Assembly (NCBI GenBank): GCA_020633465.1
Contig: JACKDN010000009.1
Span: 62,001-126,000 of the forward strand
Reading direction: 5' to 3'
From: Myxococcales bacterium
GTDB lineage: Bacteria > Myxococcota_A > Bradymonadia > UBA7976 > UBA1532
DNA length: 64,000 nucleotides
Position numbers and translations under genes: made by a program. Below are positions 45,739 to 54,737 of the stretch, piece after piece (the first letter of the stretch is position 1; every line of letters begins with the position of its first letter). The notes under the pieces are model-generated. The model saw only the letters and a program-made list of their open reading frames with translations. It did not search any database and was not told the DNA's origin.

Positions 45739-47001
45739 ATGGACGCCGAAACCAGTCATCGCATCGAAGCCGACCTCCTCATCCCCGGGCGGGGCGCGCC
45801 GCAGCCCGATGGCTGCGTGATCGTCGAGGACGGCCGCATCGCCTGGGTGGGGCCCCGCGACACGGCGCCGGACACCGCCGATCAGATGCCCACCTGGCGG
45901 GTCCCCGTGATCATGCCGGGCATGTGGGACTGCCACACGCACCTCGTGGGGCTGCGCAACACCAGCCTCGACGACGTGATGCGCGTCCCCGTGCCGGTGG
46001 CCGCCGCGCGGGCGGTGCGCGACGCCGAGCTGGCGCTGGACGCGGGCTTCACCAGCGTGCGCGAGGTGGGCGGCTATGGCATCCACGTCGCCCGCGTGAT
46101 CGACGAAGGCACCGCGCGCGGGCCGACCGTCTACGCCGCCGGCGACCTGATCTCGCAGACCGGCGGCCACGCCGATCTGCACACCTACTCGATGGGCTGC
46201 ATCACCGATCTCGCCGAGCGCGGCGGCTGGCTGCGCGTGTGCGACGGCGACGCCGAATGCCTGCGCGCCGTGCGCCTGCAGCTGCGGCGCGGCGCGCGCC
46301 TGATCAAGATCTGCGCGTCGGGCGGCGTGCTGACCACCTACGACCACCCGATGCATCAGCAGTTCACCGACCGCGAGATGAAGCTGATCGTCGACGAGGC
46401 CGCGCGCGCCGAGCGCATCGTCGCCGCGCACTGCCACGGCAAGGCCGGCATCATGGCCGCCCTGCGCGCCGGCGCGCGCACCATCGAGCACGGCACCTAC
46501 CTCGACGACGAGGCGGCCGAGGCGATGAAGGCCGCGGGCGCGGTGCTCGTGACGACGCGCTTCGTGAAGGTGCGCATGATGGCGCACGGGCAGCGCACCG
46601 GCCTGCCCGACTACGCCTGGAAGAAGCTGGTCGACACCGCCGAGGTGCACCGCGAGGCCGTGAAGCGCGCGATTCGGCTGGGCGTGACCATCGCCGCCGG
46701 CACCGACACCATCACCACCGGGCGCGACACCGCGCTGCCCTGGGGGCTGCACGCGCTGGAGCTCGAGCAGCTGGTCGACTGCGGCATGACGCCCCTCGAG
46801 GCCCTCGAGGCGGCGACGGCGAACGGCCCGCTGACGCTCGGGCCGCAGGCGCCGCGGGCGGGCCAGCTGAAGGCAGGCTACGACGCCGATCTGGTCGCCG
46901 TCGCGCAGGATCCGTTGGAAGACATCCGAAGCCTTCAGGACCACCAGAACATCACGCACGTGTGGAAAGCGGGCCGGATCGAGAAGGCGCCGCGCGCCTG
47001 A
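45739..47001 (+). CDS. Metal-dependent amidohydrolase
   Basis: A 420-residue TIM-barrel amidohydrolase of the imidazolonepropionase/Xaa-Pro-dipeptidase-like group. Metal ligands are all present: His66 and His68 in WDCHTHLVG, Lys190 in LIKICASGG, His231/233 in HCHGK, His251 in IEHGTY and Asp323 in AAGTDT. No signal peptide, so cytoplasmic. It is first in an operon with an aldehyde dehydrogenase, an EctB/DoeD-like aminotransferase and a DoeA-like hydrolase. In that setting it may remove the acetyl group from N-acetyl-diaminobutyrate or open a related amide, taking the place of DoeB, which is absent. That role is inference. Confidence 0.87.
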   Translation: MDAETSHRIEADLLIPGRGAPQPDGCVIVEDGRIAWVGPRDTAPDTADQMPTWRVPVIMPGMWDCHTHLVGLRNTSLDDVMRVPVPVAAARAVRDAELALDAGFTSVREVGGYGIHVARVIDEGTARGPTVYAAGDLISQTGGHADLHTYSMGCITDLAERGGWLRVCDGDAECLRAVRLQLRRGARLIKICASGGVLTTYDHPMHQQFTDREMKLIVDEAARAERIVAAHCHGKAGIMAALRAGARTIEHGTYLDDEAAEAMKAAGAVLVTTRFVKVRMMAHGQRTGLPDYAWKKLVDTAEVHREAVKRAIRLGVTIAAGTDTITTGRDTALPWGLHALELEQLVDCGMTPLEALEAATANGPLTLGPQAPRAGQLKAGYDADLVAVAQDPLEDIRSLQDHQNITHVWKAGRIEKAPRA

Positions 47002-47030
47002 GCGGCGCCGCCGGCCGGAAGGAGAGCCCC

Positions 47031-48401
47031 ATGCTACGTGCCATCGATCCGACCACCGGCGACGTCGTCCGCGAGGTCGAGCCCGACCGCGAGGCCGAGG
47101 TCGAGCGGAAGCTCGACGCGGCGGTGCTGGCGTTCCAGGGCTGGCGCCGGGCGTCCTTCGACGATCGCGCGAAGGTGCTGCGCGCGGTGGCCCGGCTGAT
47201 GCGGGAGGACGTCGAGCGGCTCGGCGGGTTGATGACCGAAGAGATGGGCAAGCCGGTGCGCGAGGCGCGGGGCGAGGTGCAGAAGTCGGCCTGGTGCGCC
47301 GAACACTACGCCACCCACGCGGCGCACTACCTGGCCACCGAACACATCCAGAGCGACGCCACCCGCAGCTACGTGCAGAACCTGCCGCTGGGGCCGGTGC
47401 TGGGCATCCTGCCGTGGAACGCCCCGTTCTGGTTGGCCTTTCGGTTCCTGGCGCCGGCGCTGATGGCGGGCAACGCGGCGCTGGTGAAGCACGATCCGCA
47501 CGTGCCCGGCTGTGCCGTGGCGCTGCCCGATCTGTTCGAGCGCGCGGGCGCCCCGCCCGGCCTGGTGCAGGCGCTGCTGCTGCCGACGCCGCGGGTCGAG
47601 GCGGTGCTGCGCGATCCGCGCGTGCGCGCGGTCTCGTTCACCGGTTCGAGCGGCGGCGGCGCCAAGGTGGCGGCCATCGCGGCCTCGGTCATCAAGCCCG
47701 CGGTGCTCGAGCTGGGCGGCAGCGATCCGGCCATCGTGCTGGCCGACGCCGATGTCGACGCCGCCGTCGAGGCCATCGCCACCATGCGCATCATCAACGC
47801 CGGCCAGTCGTGCATCGCGGCCAAGCGCGTGCTGGTCGAGGCGCCCGTGTACGAGCGCTTCGTCGAGGCCTTCGCCGAGCGCCTGCGCGCCTACCGCGTG
47901 GGCGATCCGCGCGAGGAGAAGACCGACGTGGGCCCCCTGGCGCGCGGCGATCTGCGCGACGCGCTGCACGCCCAGGTGCAGGGCACCATCGACCAGGGCG
48001 CGACCTGTCACTTCGGCGGCGAGGTGCCCGACGGCCCCGGCTTCTTCTATCCGGTGACGCTGTTGACCGGCGTGCACCGCGACATGACCGCCTTCCGCGA
48101 AGAGACCTTCGGCCCGGTGGCGGCGGTCACGCGCGTGGCCGACGTCGACGAGGCCCTCGCGCGCGCCAACGACACCGACTATGGCCTGGCCGCCAGCGTC
48201 TTCACCGACGCCGCGCGCGGCGAACGGCTGGCGCGAGACATCGAATCGGGGCAGGTGGCGGTGAACGGCGTCGTGAAGACCGATCCGCGCCTGCCCAGCG
48301 GAGGCGTGAAGGGCTCGGGCTACGGTCGCGAGCTGGGGCCCCACGGCATCCGCATGTTCGTCAACGCTCAGCAGGTCTGGGTCGGCCCCCGGCGAGACTG
48401 A
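47031..48401 (+). CDS. NAD(P)-dependent aldehyde dehydrogenase (succinate/aspartate-semialdehyde type)
   Basis: A 456-residue aldehyde dehydrogenase with the general base Glu227 in LELGGSDPAIV, catalytic Cys261 in NAGQSCIAAKR, the LPWNAPFW coenzyme loop and EETFGPVAAV. ATG 47031 has GGAAGGAG upstream. It resembles GabD/Sad-type enzymes. Between the amidohydrolase and the aminotransferase it most probably oxidises aspartate semialdehyde to aspartate, the DoeC step of ectoine breakdown (inference from neighbours). Succinate semialdehyde remains an alternative substrate. Confidence 0.9.
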   Translation: MLRAIDPTTGDVVREVEPDREAEVERKLDAAVLAFQGWRRASFDDRAKVLRAVARLMREDVERLGGLMTEEMGKPVREARGEVQKSAWCAEHYATHAAHYLATEHIQSDATRSYVQNLPLGPVLGILPWNAPFWLAFRFLAPALMAGNAALVKHDPHVPGCAVALPDLFERAGAPPGLVQALLLPTPRVEAVLRDPRVRAVSFTGSSGGGAKVAAIAASVIKPAVLELGGSDPAIVLADADVDAAVEAIATMRIINAGQSCIAAKRVLVEAPVYERFVEAFAERLRAYRVGDPREEKTDVGPLARGDLRDALHAQVQGTIDQGATCHFGGEVPDGPGFFYPVTLLTGVHRDMTAFREETFGPVAAVTRVADVDEALARANDTDYGLAASVFTDAARGERLARDIESGQVAVNGVVKTDPRLPSGGVKGSGYGRELGPHGIRMFVNAQQVWVGPRRD

Positions 48402-48448
48402 GCGCTCCGCGCGGTGTGCCCCGCCGCGCCCCTCTGCGGGTCGAGTGA

Positions 48449-49711
48449 GTGAGTTCCATGGAAGTCTTCGAGCAGCTGGAGTCCCGGATTCGCGGGTACT
48501 GCCGCACCTGGCCGGCGGTGTTCGATCGCGCGAAGGGCGCGCGGCAAATCGACGAAAACGGCAAGGAATACATCGACTTCTTCGCCGGCGCGGGCGTGCT
48601 GAACTTCGGCCACAACGACGATCGCATGAAGGCGGCGCTCTTGCGCTACCTCGAGTCGGACGGCGTGACGCACAGCCTGGACATGGCGACGACGGCCAAG
48701 CGCACCTTCCTGCAGACCTTCCACGACGTCGTGCTGAAGCCGCGCGGCCTGGACTACCGGATGCAGTTCACCGGGCCCACGGGCAGCAACGCGGTCGAGG
48801 CCGCGCTGAAGCTGGCGCGCAAGGTGACCGGGCGGCGCACGGTGGTCGCGTTCACCAACGGCTTCCACGGCATGACGCTCGGCTCGCTGGCCTGCACCGG
48901 CAACGCGAAGTACCGCGACGCGGCGGGCGTGCCGCTCGAGCACGTCGTGCGCGCGCCCTTCGACGGCTACCTGGGCGAGGACGTCGATACGCTCGAAGAG
49001 CTGCGCCGCATGCTGGCCGATCCCTCCAGCGGCGTGGCGCCGCCGGCCGCGTTCGTCGTCGAGACCATCCAGGCCGAGGGCGGCGTCAACGTCGCGCGCA
49101 CCGCCTGGCTGAAGGGCCTGGCCGAGCTGGCGAAGGCGCACGGCGCGCTGCTGATCGTCGACGACATCCAAGTGGGCGTGGGGCGCACCGGCAGCTACTT
49201 CAGCTTCGACGGCACGGGCATCGAGCCGGACATCGTGTGCCTGGCCAAGGGCATCGGCGGCTACGGCCTGCCCTTGGCGGTGTGCCTGGTGAAGCCCGAG
49301 CACGATCAGTGGTCGCCGGGTGAGCACACCGGCACCTTCCGCGGGCAGGATCTCGCGTTCGTCGCGGGGACCGTCGCCCTCAGCTACTTCGCCGACGACG
49401 CGCTGTGCGACGCGGTGAAGCGCAAGGGCGCGAAGACGCACGGGCGTCTGGACGCGCTGGTCGAGTCGCTCGGCCGCCCCGAGGTCGATCTGCGCGGGCG
49501 CGGCATGATCCACGGCCTCGATCTGGGCAGCGGCGCCTGGGCCACCGCCGCCACGAAGGCGGCCTTCGAGCGGCAGCTGATCATCTCGCCCTGCGGTCCC
49601 AGCGGCCGGGTGATGAAGGTGATCGCGCCCCTGAACATCCCCGACGCCGACCTGGACGCGGGGCTCGATCGCCTGTGCGAGGCGGTGCAGGCGACGAAGG
49701 GGGCGGCGTGA
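48449..49711 (+). CDS. Diaminobutyrate 2-oxoglutarate transaminase (EctB/DoeD-type)
   Basis: A 420-residue class III PLP aminotransferase. The N terminus VFEQLESRIRGYCRTWPAVF and the blocks DFFAGAGVLNFGHNDDRMK, ESDGVTHSLDMATTAKRTFL and TGPTGSNAVEAALKLAR are those of EctB. The PLP Lys267 is in CLAKGIGGYGLPLAV, with VDDIQVGVGRTG before it. The enzyme interconverts L-2,4-diaminobutyrate and aspartate semialdehyde. ectA and ectC are absent here, while a semialdehyde dehydrogenase and an ectoine hydrolase flank it. It therefore probably works in the catabolic direction (DoeD role). Confidence 0.9.
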   Translation: MSSMEVFEQLESRIRGYCRTWPAVFDRAKGARQIDENGKEYIDFFAGAGVLNFGHNDDRMKAALLRYLESDGVTHSLDMATTAKRTFLQTFHDVVLKPRGLDYRMQFTGPTGSNAVEAALKLARKVTGRRTVVAFTNGFHGMTLGSLACTGNAKYRDAAGVPLEHVVRAPFDGYLGEDVDTLEELRRMLADPSSGVAPPAAFVVETIQAEGGVNVARTAWLKGLAELAKAHGALLIVDDIQVGVGRTGSYFSFDGTGIEPDIVCLAKGIGGYGLPLAVCLVKPEHDQWSPGEHTGTFRGQDLAFVAGTVALSYFADDALCDAVKRKGAKTHGRLDALVESLGRPEVDLRGRGMIHGLDLGSGAWATAATKAAFERQLIISPCGPSGRVMKVIAPLNIPDADLDAGLDRLCEAVQATKGAA

Positions 49712-50868
49712 GGCAACGCGACGACATGACCTTCCCCGCCGAGGAGTACGTGGCGCGCCTGCAGGCCCTGCGCGATCGCATGGCCGAGCGCCGCCTCGAC
49801 GCGGTCATCATCAGCGATCCCGAGAACCTGATGTACCTGACCGACTACCAGACGACCGGCTACAGCTACTTCCAGGCGCTGGTGGTGCCCATCGACGACG
49901 AGCCCTTCATGGTGACGCGCGCGATGGAGGAGTCGAACGTGCACGCGCGCACCTGGGTCGAGCGGACGCGGCCCTACGCCGACACCGGCGACGCCATCCA
50001 GATGCTGTTCTCGGCGCTGGTGGAGTTCGGGCTGCACACGAAGTCGATCGGCTACGAGCGCAACAGCTACTTCTTCCCCGCCTATCAGCAGGACCGCATG
50101 ATCCACGCGCTGGCGGACGGCGATCTGCTCGACTGCTACGGCATCGTCGAGGAGGGCCGCGTGTGCAAGACGGCCGCCGAGATCGAGCTGATGCAGCGCG
50201 CGGCCAAGGCCACCGAGGCGGGCATGCAGGCCGGCTTCGAGGCGGTGCGCGAGGGCGTGACCGAGAACGAGATCGCCGGCGAGGTGTGCCGCGCGATGTT
50301 CGCGGCGGGCGGCGAGTACCCCGCGGTGCTGCCCTACATCACGTCGGGCCCGCGCACGATGATCGGCCACGCCACCTGGGAGCAGCGCACCGTCGGCGCC
50401 GCCGAGCACGTGTTCCTCGAGGTGGGCGGCTGCGTCCGCCGCTACCACACCGCGATGATGCGCACCGTGGTGCTGGGCGACCTGTCGCCCTCCATGCGCG
50501 AGGCCCAGCGCGTGATGAAGGAGGCCCTCGACGCGGTGCACGCCGTCGTTCGCCCCGGGCTGACCATCGCCGACCTGGATCGCGCCGTCCGGGTGATCAT
50601 CGACGACAACGAGATCGGCGCCCGCCTGGTCACCCGCGCCGGCTACTCCATCGGCATCGCCTTCCCGCCGAGCTGGGACGAGGGCTACATCCTCAGCATC
50701 AAGCAGGGCGACTCGACGCCCCTGCGCCCGGGCATGACCTTCCACGTCATCCCCTGGATGTGGGGCGTCGACGGCGACAAGACCTGCGGCATCAGCGACA
50801 CCATCCGGGTGACCGAGGACGGCTGCGCGTCCTTCTTCGAGCTCGACCGCGACTTCGTGGTGGTTTGA
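49708..50868 (+). CDS. doeA: Ectoine hydrolase-like M24-fold protein (DoeA/EutD)
   Basis: A 386-residue pita-bread-fold protein whose GTG overlaps the preceding stop (GTGA). N-terminal creatinase-like domain: LDAVIISDPENLMYLTDYQT and GYSYFQALVVPID. The C-terminal M24 domain has lost the usual metal ligands. The normal Asp-x-TRT is HTAMMRTV, the normal HGIG is YSIGIAFPPSWDEG, the Glu of the EPG block is HVIPWMW, and the last Glu is in GISDTIRVTEDG with Ser instead. Ectoine hydrolases DoeA/EutD are M24 relatives that open the ectoine ring, and to my knowledge without a metal, which fits. It is last of the operon. Confidence 0.85.
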   Translation: MRQRDDMTFPAEEYVARLQALRDRMAERRLDAVIISDPENLMYLTDYQTTGYSYFQALVVPIDDEPFMVTRAMEESNVHARTWVERTRPYADTGDAIQMLFSALVEFGLHTKSIGYERNSYFFPAYQQDRMIHALADGDLLDCYGIVEEGRVCKTAAEIELMQRAAKATEAGMQAGFEAVREGVTENEIAGEVCRAMFAAGGEYPAVLPYITSGPRTMIGHATWEQRTVGAAEHVFLEVGGCVRRYHTAMMRTVVLGDLSPSMREAQRVMKEALDAVHAVVRPGLTIADLDRAVRVIIDDNEIGARLVTRAGYSIGIAFPPSWDEGYILSIKQGDSTPLRPGMTFHVIPWMWGVDGDKTCGISDTIRVTEDGCASFFELDRDFVVV

Positions 50869-50946
50869 TCGCCCGCGCGGCCGCTTCTGGCGGGGATGGC
50901 CCGGTGAACCTCGACGGCGGCGCCCCCCTTCGCCCACCATGGCGCC

Positions 50947-51432
50947 GTGGACGACCGCATCGCCGACCTCTTCGCCCGCCACGGACCCTTGGTGTACCGG
51001 CGCGCGCTGCAGCTGATGGGCAGCGCCGCCGACGCCGAGGAGGCGACGCAGGAGGTGTTCATCCGGGCGGCGGCGGCCATCGACGGCTTCGATCCGCGCG
51101 CCCGGCTGTCGACCTGGCTGTACCGCATCACCACCAACTACTGCCTCAACCAGCTGCGTGATCGCGGACGGCGGCGCGACCTGCTCGAGGCGCGCGCCGA
51201 GGAGGCGGCGCCGGCGGCGGTGCCCTACGACCTGGCGAAGATGGTGCAGATGCGGCGGCTCTTGGCCGAGGCCGATCCGCGCGAGGCGGCGGCGGCCGTC
51301 GCGGTGTTCGTCGACGGCATGAGCCACGCCGAGGCGGCGCAGGTGCTCGAGGTGTCGCGGCGCACCGTGGGCAACCTGTGCGATCGCTTCGTGCGCTGGG
51401 CCGCCGAGCGGCTGGACGAGGCGGGCTCGTGA
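50947..51432 (+). CDS. ECF-type RNA polymerase sigma factor
   Basis: A 161-residue sigma factor. Region 2 contains GSAADAEEATQEVFIRAAAA and LSTWLYRITTNYCLNQLRD; region 4 has MSHAEAAQVLEVSRRTVGNL followed by CDRF. It starts at GTG 50947. A GAACC at 50906-50910, 36 bp ahead, resembles an ECF -35 element, but no clear -10 follows. It heads a cluster with a putative anti-sigma protein 55 bp downstream, an exported caspase-barrel protein and a lipoprotein, which are its likely targets. Confidence 0.92.
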   Translation: MDDRIADLFARHGPLVYRRALQLMGSAADAEEATQEVFIRAAAAIDGFDPRARLSTWLYRITTNYCLNQLRDRGRRRDLLEARAEEAAPAAVPYDLAKMVQMRRLLAEADPREAAAAVAVFVDGMSHAEAAQVLEVSRRTVGNLCDRFVRWAAERLDEAGS

Positions 51433-51487
51433 CGCGCCCTTTGCCCATCACGTGGGGTCTGCGGGTTTCATGCGCCGAGAGGACCCG

Positions 51488-52255
51488 ATGAACGCACCCT
51501 GGCACCTGCGGGATCCCGACGCGCCGTCCGAGCTGACGCTGGACGCCTTCGTCGCGGGCGAGGCGACGCCCGACGAGGCGGCGCGCGTCGAGGCGTGGGC
51601 GGCCGCCGATCCGGCCCACCAGGCCGCGCTCGACGCCCGCCGGGCCGGCTTCGCGGCGCTGCCCTCGGCGCGCCCCCAGGCCATGCAGGCGCGCATCGCG
51701 CAGGCCCTCGAGGCGCGGCCCGTCGCCGCGACGCCCTGGTGGCGGCGCTGGCGCCTGCCCGTGCTGCTGCCCCTGGCGGCGGCGACCACCGCGGCCCTGG
51801 TGCTGGCGCTGCGGGGCCCGCTGCCGACGCCGCTGCCCGACGATCCCGGCCTGCGCGCCAAGGGCAGCCTGACCCTGCGCGTGTTCCGGGCGCACGACGA
51901 CGCGGTGGCCGAGCTGATCAGCGGCGACGCGGTCGAGGCGGGCGACCGCCTGCGCTTCCGCCCCGAGGGCGCGCCGCCCGATGCGCACCTGCTGGTGGTG
52001 GGCCGCGAGGCCGGGGGCGCGCTCTTCGCGTACGCGCCGCTCGACGGGCGCAGCCTGCCGGCCGGCGCGCTGGACGCCGAGGGCGCGCTGCCCGGCGCGG
52101 CGGAGCTCGACGCGTCGACCGGCCCCGAGTGGGTGTGGCTGGTGGCCTGCGATCGCGCCTTCGACCTGGGCGATCTGGCGCCCGCGGGCGACGCCGGCCG
52201 GCTGCGCACCCCGGCGGGCTGCCGCACGGCGGCCTTCGAGATCGTGAAGCGATGA
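51488..52255 (+). CDS. Putative anti-sigma factor, single-pass membrane protein
   Basis: A 255-residue protein. The cytoplasmic N terminus has LTLDAFVAGEATPDEAARVE followed by AWAAADP, an anti-sigma-like ASD pattern without the HxxxCxxC zinc motif. One transmembrane helix LPVLLPLAAATTAALVLALR lies near 85-105. The external part (about 110-255) includes VFRAHDDAVAEL and a DUF4384-like strand set ending in paired Cys residues. ATG 51488 follows GAGAGGA. It lies between the sigma gene and the caspase gene, whose ATG overlaps its stop. Its role as inhibitor of the sigma factor is inferred from context. Confidence 0.75.
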   Translation: MNAPWHLRDPDAPSELTLDAFVAGEATPDEAARVEAWAAADPAHQAALDARRAGFAALPSARPQAMQARIAQALEARPVAATPWWRRWRLPVLLPLAAATTAALVLALRGPLPTPLPDDPGLRAKGSLTLRVFRAHDDAVAELISGDAVEAGDRLRFRPEGAPPDAHLLVVGREAGGALFAYAPLDGRSLPAGALDAEGALPGAAELDASTGPEWVWLVACDRAFDLGDLAPAGDAGRLRTPAGCRTAAFEIVKR

Positions 52256-53811
52256 GGGGCGCGCTGCTGACGCTGCTGCTGTGCGCCCTCGCGACGCCGG
52301 CCGCGGCGGCCACCTACGTCGTCGCCATCGGCAACGACTTCGGGCGCCCCGACGAGCTGCCCCTGCAGTTCGCCGAGCGCGACGCCGCCCGCGTCGTCGA
52401 CGTGCTGCGCCGCATGGGTGGCGTGGCCGCGAGCGACGTGGTGCTGCTGCAGGGGGCGGATCGCGCGACCGTCGAGGCCGCCATCGACACGGTCGAGCAG
52501 CGCATCGCGCGCGAAGCCGAGGCCGGCGAGGACGTGGCGCTGGTGGTCTATTACTCCGGCCACGCCGACGCCACCGGCCTGCACCTGGGCGAGGACACGC
52601 TGCCCTACGCCGATCTGCGGGCGCGGGTCGCGGCCGCGCCGGCCGCCGCGCGCGTACTGATCCTCGACGGCTGCCGCTCGGGCGGCCTCACCCGGGTGAA
52701 GGGCGCGAAGCCCGCCGAGGCGTTCTCGATCGCGATGGAGGATCGCATCGCGGTCGAGGGGCTGGCGGTGATGACCTCGAGCGCGGCCGGCGAGGACAGC
52801 CACGAGAGCGATGCGCTGCGGGGGTCGTTCTTCACGCACCACCTGCTGGCCGCGCTGGCCGGCGCGGGGGACGCCGACCGCGATCAGCGCGTGACGCTCA
52901 ACGAGGCCTACGCCTATGCCTACCGCAACACGCTGCGCGCCAGCGGGCGCACCGCCAGCCTGCAGCACCCGACCTACGCCTACGACATGAAGGGGCGGGG
53001 CGAGTTCGTGCTGACGCGCCTGGACGCGGGGCGGGGGCAGGGGGTGGTGCTGCTGGACGACGCCGCCACCTGGCTGGTGCGGGACGAGGCCGAGGAGGGG
53101 CCCGTGCGTCTGGAGGTCACGACCGACGACGAGGGGGTGCCGCTGGTGCTGCCGACCGGGCGCTACTTCCTGCAGGCCCGCCACCGGGATCACTACGACG
53201 AGTACGCGGTGACGCTCGAGGCCGGGCAGCGCCTGGATCTGGCGCGGCTGCCCGCGCGGCGGGTGGCCTACGCGCGGCTGGTGCGCAAGGGCGCGGCGCC
53301 GCGGGCGCACGGGCTGTACGCCCTCGGGGGCGTCGAGGGGCCGACGCTCGCCGGGCGGGGGCCGACGCCGGTGGCGCTGCTGGGGTACAGCCTCGACCTG
53401 CCTTGGGCGACCTTCTCGCTGCGCGGCCGCTTCGGCCAGTCGGACGAGGTGGTCGACGGCCTGCGCAGCGAGGTCCGGGTGATCGGCGCCGGGCTGACCA
53501 TCGAGCGCGTCTTCGATCCCGCGCGCTGGCTGAGCGTCTCGGTGGGGCTGCGCGCCGAGGGGCTGTACCTGACGCAGGACTTCGAGACGTCGGGGGTGAT
53601 CGCGCCGGATCGCACGTCCTATGGCCTGGACTTCGGGGGACTGTTCGCCCTCGAGGTGCCGATCTTCGAGGGCGTGTCGCTGCGCCTGGAGGGCGGGCCG
53701 ATGACGCGCGTGCTGCGGGTGGCCGAGGTGGACAACGGGGCGCAGGTGGGCGACGGCGTGCTCAGCCGGTTCACCGGGTGGGGCGCGGCGGGCGTGGGGG
53801 TGCGGTTCTGA
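52252..53811 (+). CDS. Exported caspase-like (C14) protein with C-terminal beta-barrel-like region
   Basis: A 519-residue protein whose ATG overlaps the preceding stop. A signal peptide (ALLTLLLCALATPAAAA) leads into a caspase-fold domain with His104 in VYYSGHAD and Cys141 in LDGCRSGG, the intact catalytic dyad. After about residue 290 the sequence has alternating beta strands with aromatic ends, GYSLDLPWATFSLRGRFGQS, TIERVFDPARWLSVSVGLRA and GAAGVGVRF at the C terminus. This is typical of an outer-membrane barrel ending in Phe. A caspase-like protease tethered to a small barrel, controlled by an ECF sigma cassette, is unusual. Substrate unknown. Confidence 0.82.
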   Translation: MRGALLTLLLCALATPAAAATYVVAIGNDFGRPDELPLQFAERDAARVVDVLRRMGGVAASDVVLLQGADRATVEAAIDTVEQRIAREAEAGEDVALVVYYSGHADATGLHLGEDTLPYADLRARVAAAPAAARVLILDGCRSGGLTRVKGAKPAEAFSIAMEDRIAVEGLAVMTSSAAGEDSHESDALRGSFFTHHLLAALAGAGDADRDQRVTLNEAYAYAYRNTLRASGRTASLQHPTYAYDMKGRGEFVLTRLDAGRGQGVVLLDDAATWLVRDEAEEGPVRLEVTTDDEGVPLVLPTGRYFLQARHRDHYDEYAVTLEAGQRLDLARLPARRVAYARLVRKGAAPRAHGLYALGGVEGPTLAGRGPTPVALLGYSLDLPWATFSLRGRFGQSDEVVDGLRSEVRVIGAGLTIERVFDPARWLSVSVGLRAEGLYLTQDFETSGVIAPDRTSYGLDFGGLFALEVPIFEGVSLRLEGGPMTRVLRVAEVDNGAQVGDGVLSRFTGWGAAGVGVRF

Positions 53812-54737
53812 TGCGGCGCCGGACCTGCGGAGCGATCGGGGTGGCCGTGACGCTCGCGGCCTGCGGCGACGCGCTGGTCGAGCGCGGCTACCGCGGCGAG
53901 CCCCTGCACACGTTCCAGGGGCAGGTCACCACGGTCGTGGGCGACGGCACCTTCGAGCGTCCGCTGCGCGCGGCCGTGTTCTGGAGCCCCTCGGGCCAGA
54001 CGGTGCTGGACGACCGGCTCGTCGAGCAGTCGGCCATCGCGGTCAGCGTGCGCTTCCCGGCGACCTTCGAGATCAACGTCTTCGAGCCGCCGGCCAGCGT
54101 CCCGTGGGACGATCCGGCCGCCCCCTTCCGGGTGGGCGTGGTGCTGCTGTACGAGGACGTCAACGGCGACGGCCACTACCAGCCCAGCGAGCGCCGCGGC
54201 GGCGCGCGCAACCAGGCGTTGCTGTTCGTGCCCTCCCCCCTGGACGCGGCGGCGTCGCCCACCGGCGTGGCGCTGAGCGCGGGCTTCCACGACGAGCGGC
54301 TGCCCATGCCCTGCGGGGTGCAACAGGAGGACGAGGTCGCCGAGGGGGACACCTGCGGCGTGACGCTGGGCGCGCCGTGCACGCTGGACGCCGACTGCCT
54401 CGAGGCCGGCAGCGCCGCGGGCGCGGCGGCCCGGTGCCTGCTGCGCGACAGCCACACCACGTGGCCGGGTGGGTACTGCGTGCTCGACGCCGCGGCCAGC
54501 GCCTGCCGACCCATCGGCGGGCGGCGCCAGTCCACCGACGTCAACGGCGGCCCCGTGGGCGACTACTGGCACCTCGGCTGCAGCGACGGCGACGACTGCC
54601 GGCTGTCCGAGGGCTATCAGTGCAAGGACAACCGCGTCTGCGTGCCCGGCGAGCCCGCGTCGCTGGAGATTCGCCCCGACTTCGCGGTGGTCGGCCTCTG
54701 CCTGATGGACGACGAAGAGCACGAGAACGACGACTGA
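53811..54737 (+). CDS. Secreted Cys-containing lipoprotein
   Basis: A 308-residue lipoprotein. ATG 53811 overlaps the caspase gene stop (TGATG). The signal peptide ends in VAVTLAAC with lipidated Cys18. A beta-rich N-terminal half contains VLLYEDVNGDGHYQPSERRG, a calcium-binding DxNxDG loop. The second half has six or more Cys residues in CGVTLGAPCTLDADC, YCVLDAAASAC, DCRLSEGYQC and CVPGEPA, likely disulfides. The tail is acidic. No known family. It is last gene of the ECF-caspase cluster. Confidence 0.75.
   Translation: MRRRTCGAIGVAVTLAACGDALVERGYRGEPLHTFQGQVTTVVGDGTFERPLRAAVFWSPSGQTVLDDRLVEQSAIAVSVRFPATFEINVFEPPASVPWDDPAAPFRVGVVLLYEDVNGDGHYQPSERRGGARNQALLFVPSPLDAAASPTGVALSAGFHDERLPMPCGVQQEDEVAEGDTCGVTLGAPCTLDADCLEAGSAAGAAARCLLRDSHTTWPGGYCVLDAAASACRPIGGRRQSTDVNGGPVGDYWHLGCSDGDDCRLSEGYQCKDNRVCVPGEPASLEIRPDFAVVGLCLMDDEEHENDD

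Noticed and set aside
43387..46959. A 1190-codon minus-strand open frame
   Set aside because: Antisense to mukB and the amidohydrolase; composition is that of a shadow frame.
48449..49711. Ectoine biosynthesis (ectABC)
   Set aside because: No ectA acetyltransferase or ectC synthase is adjacent; the partners are catabolic-type enzymes.
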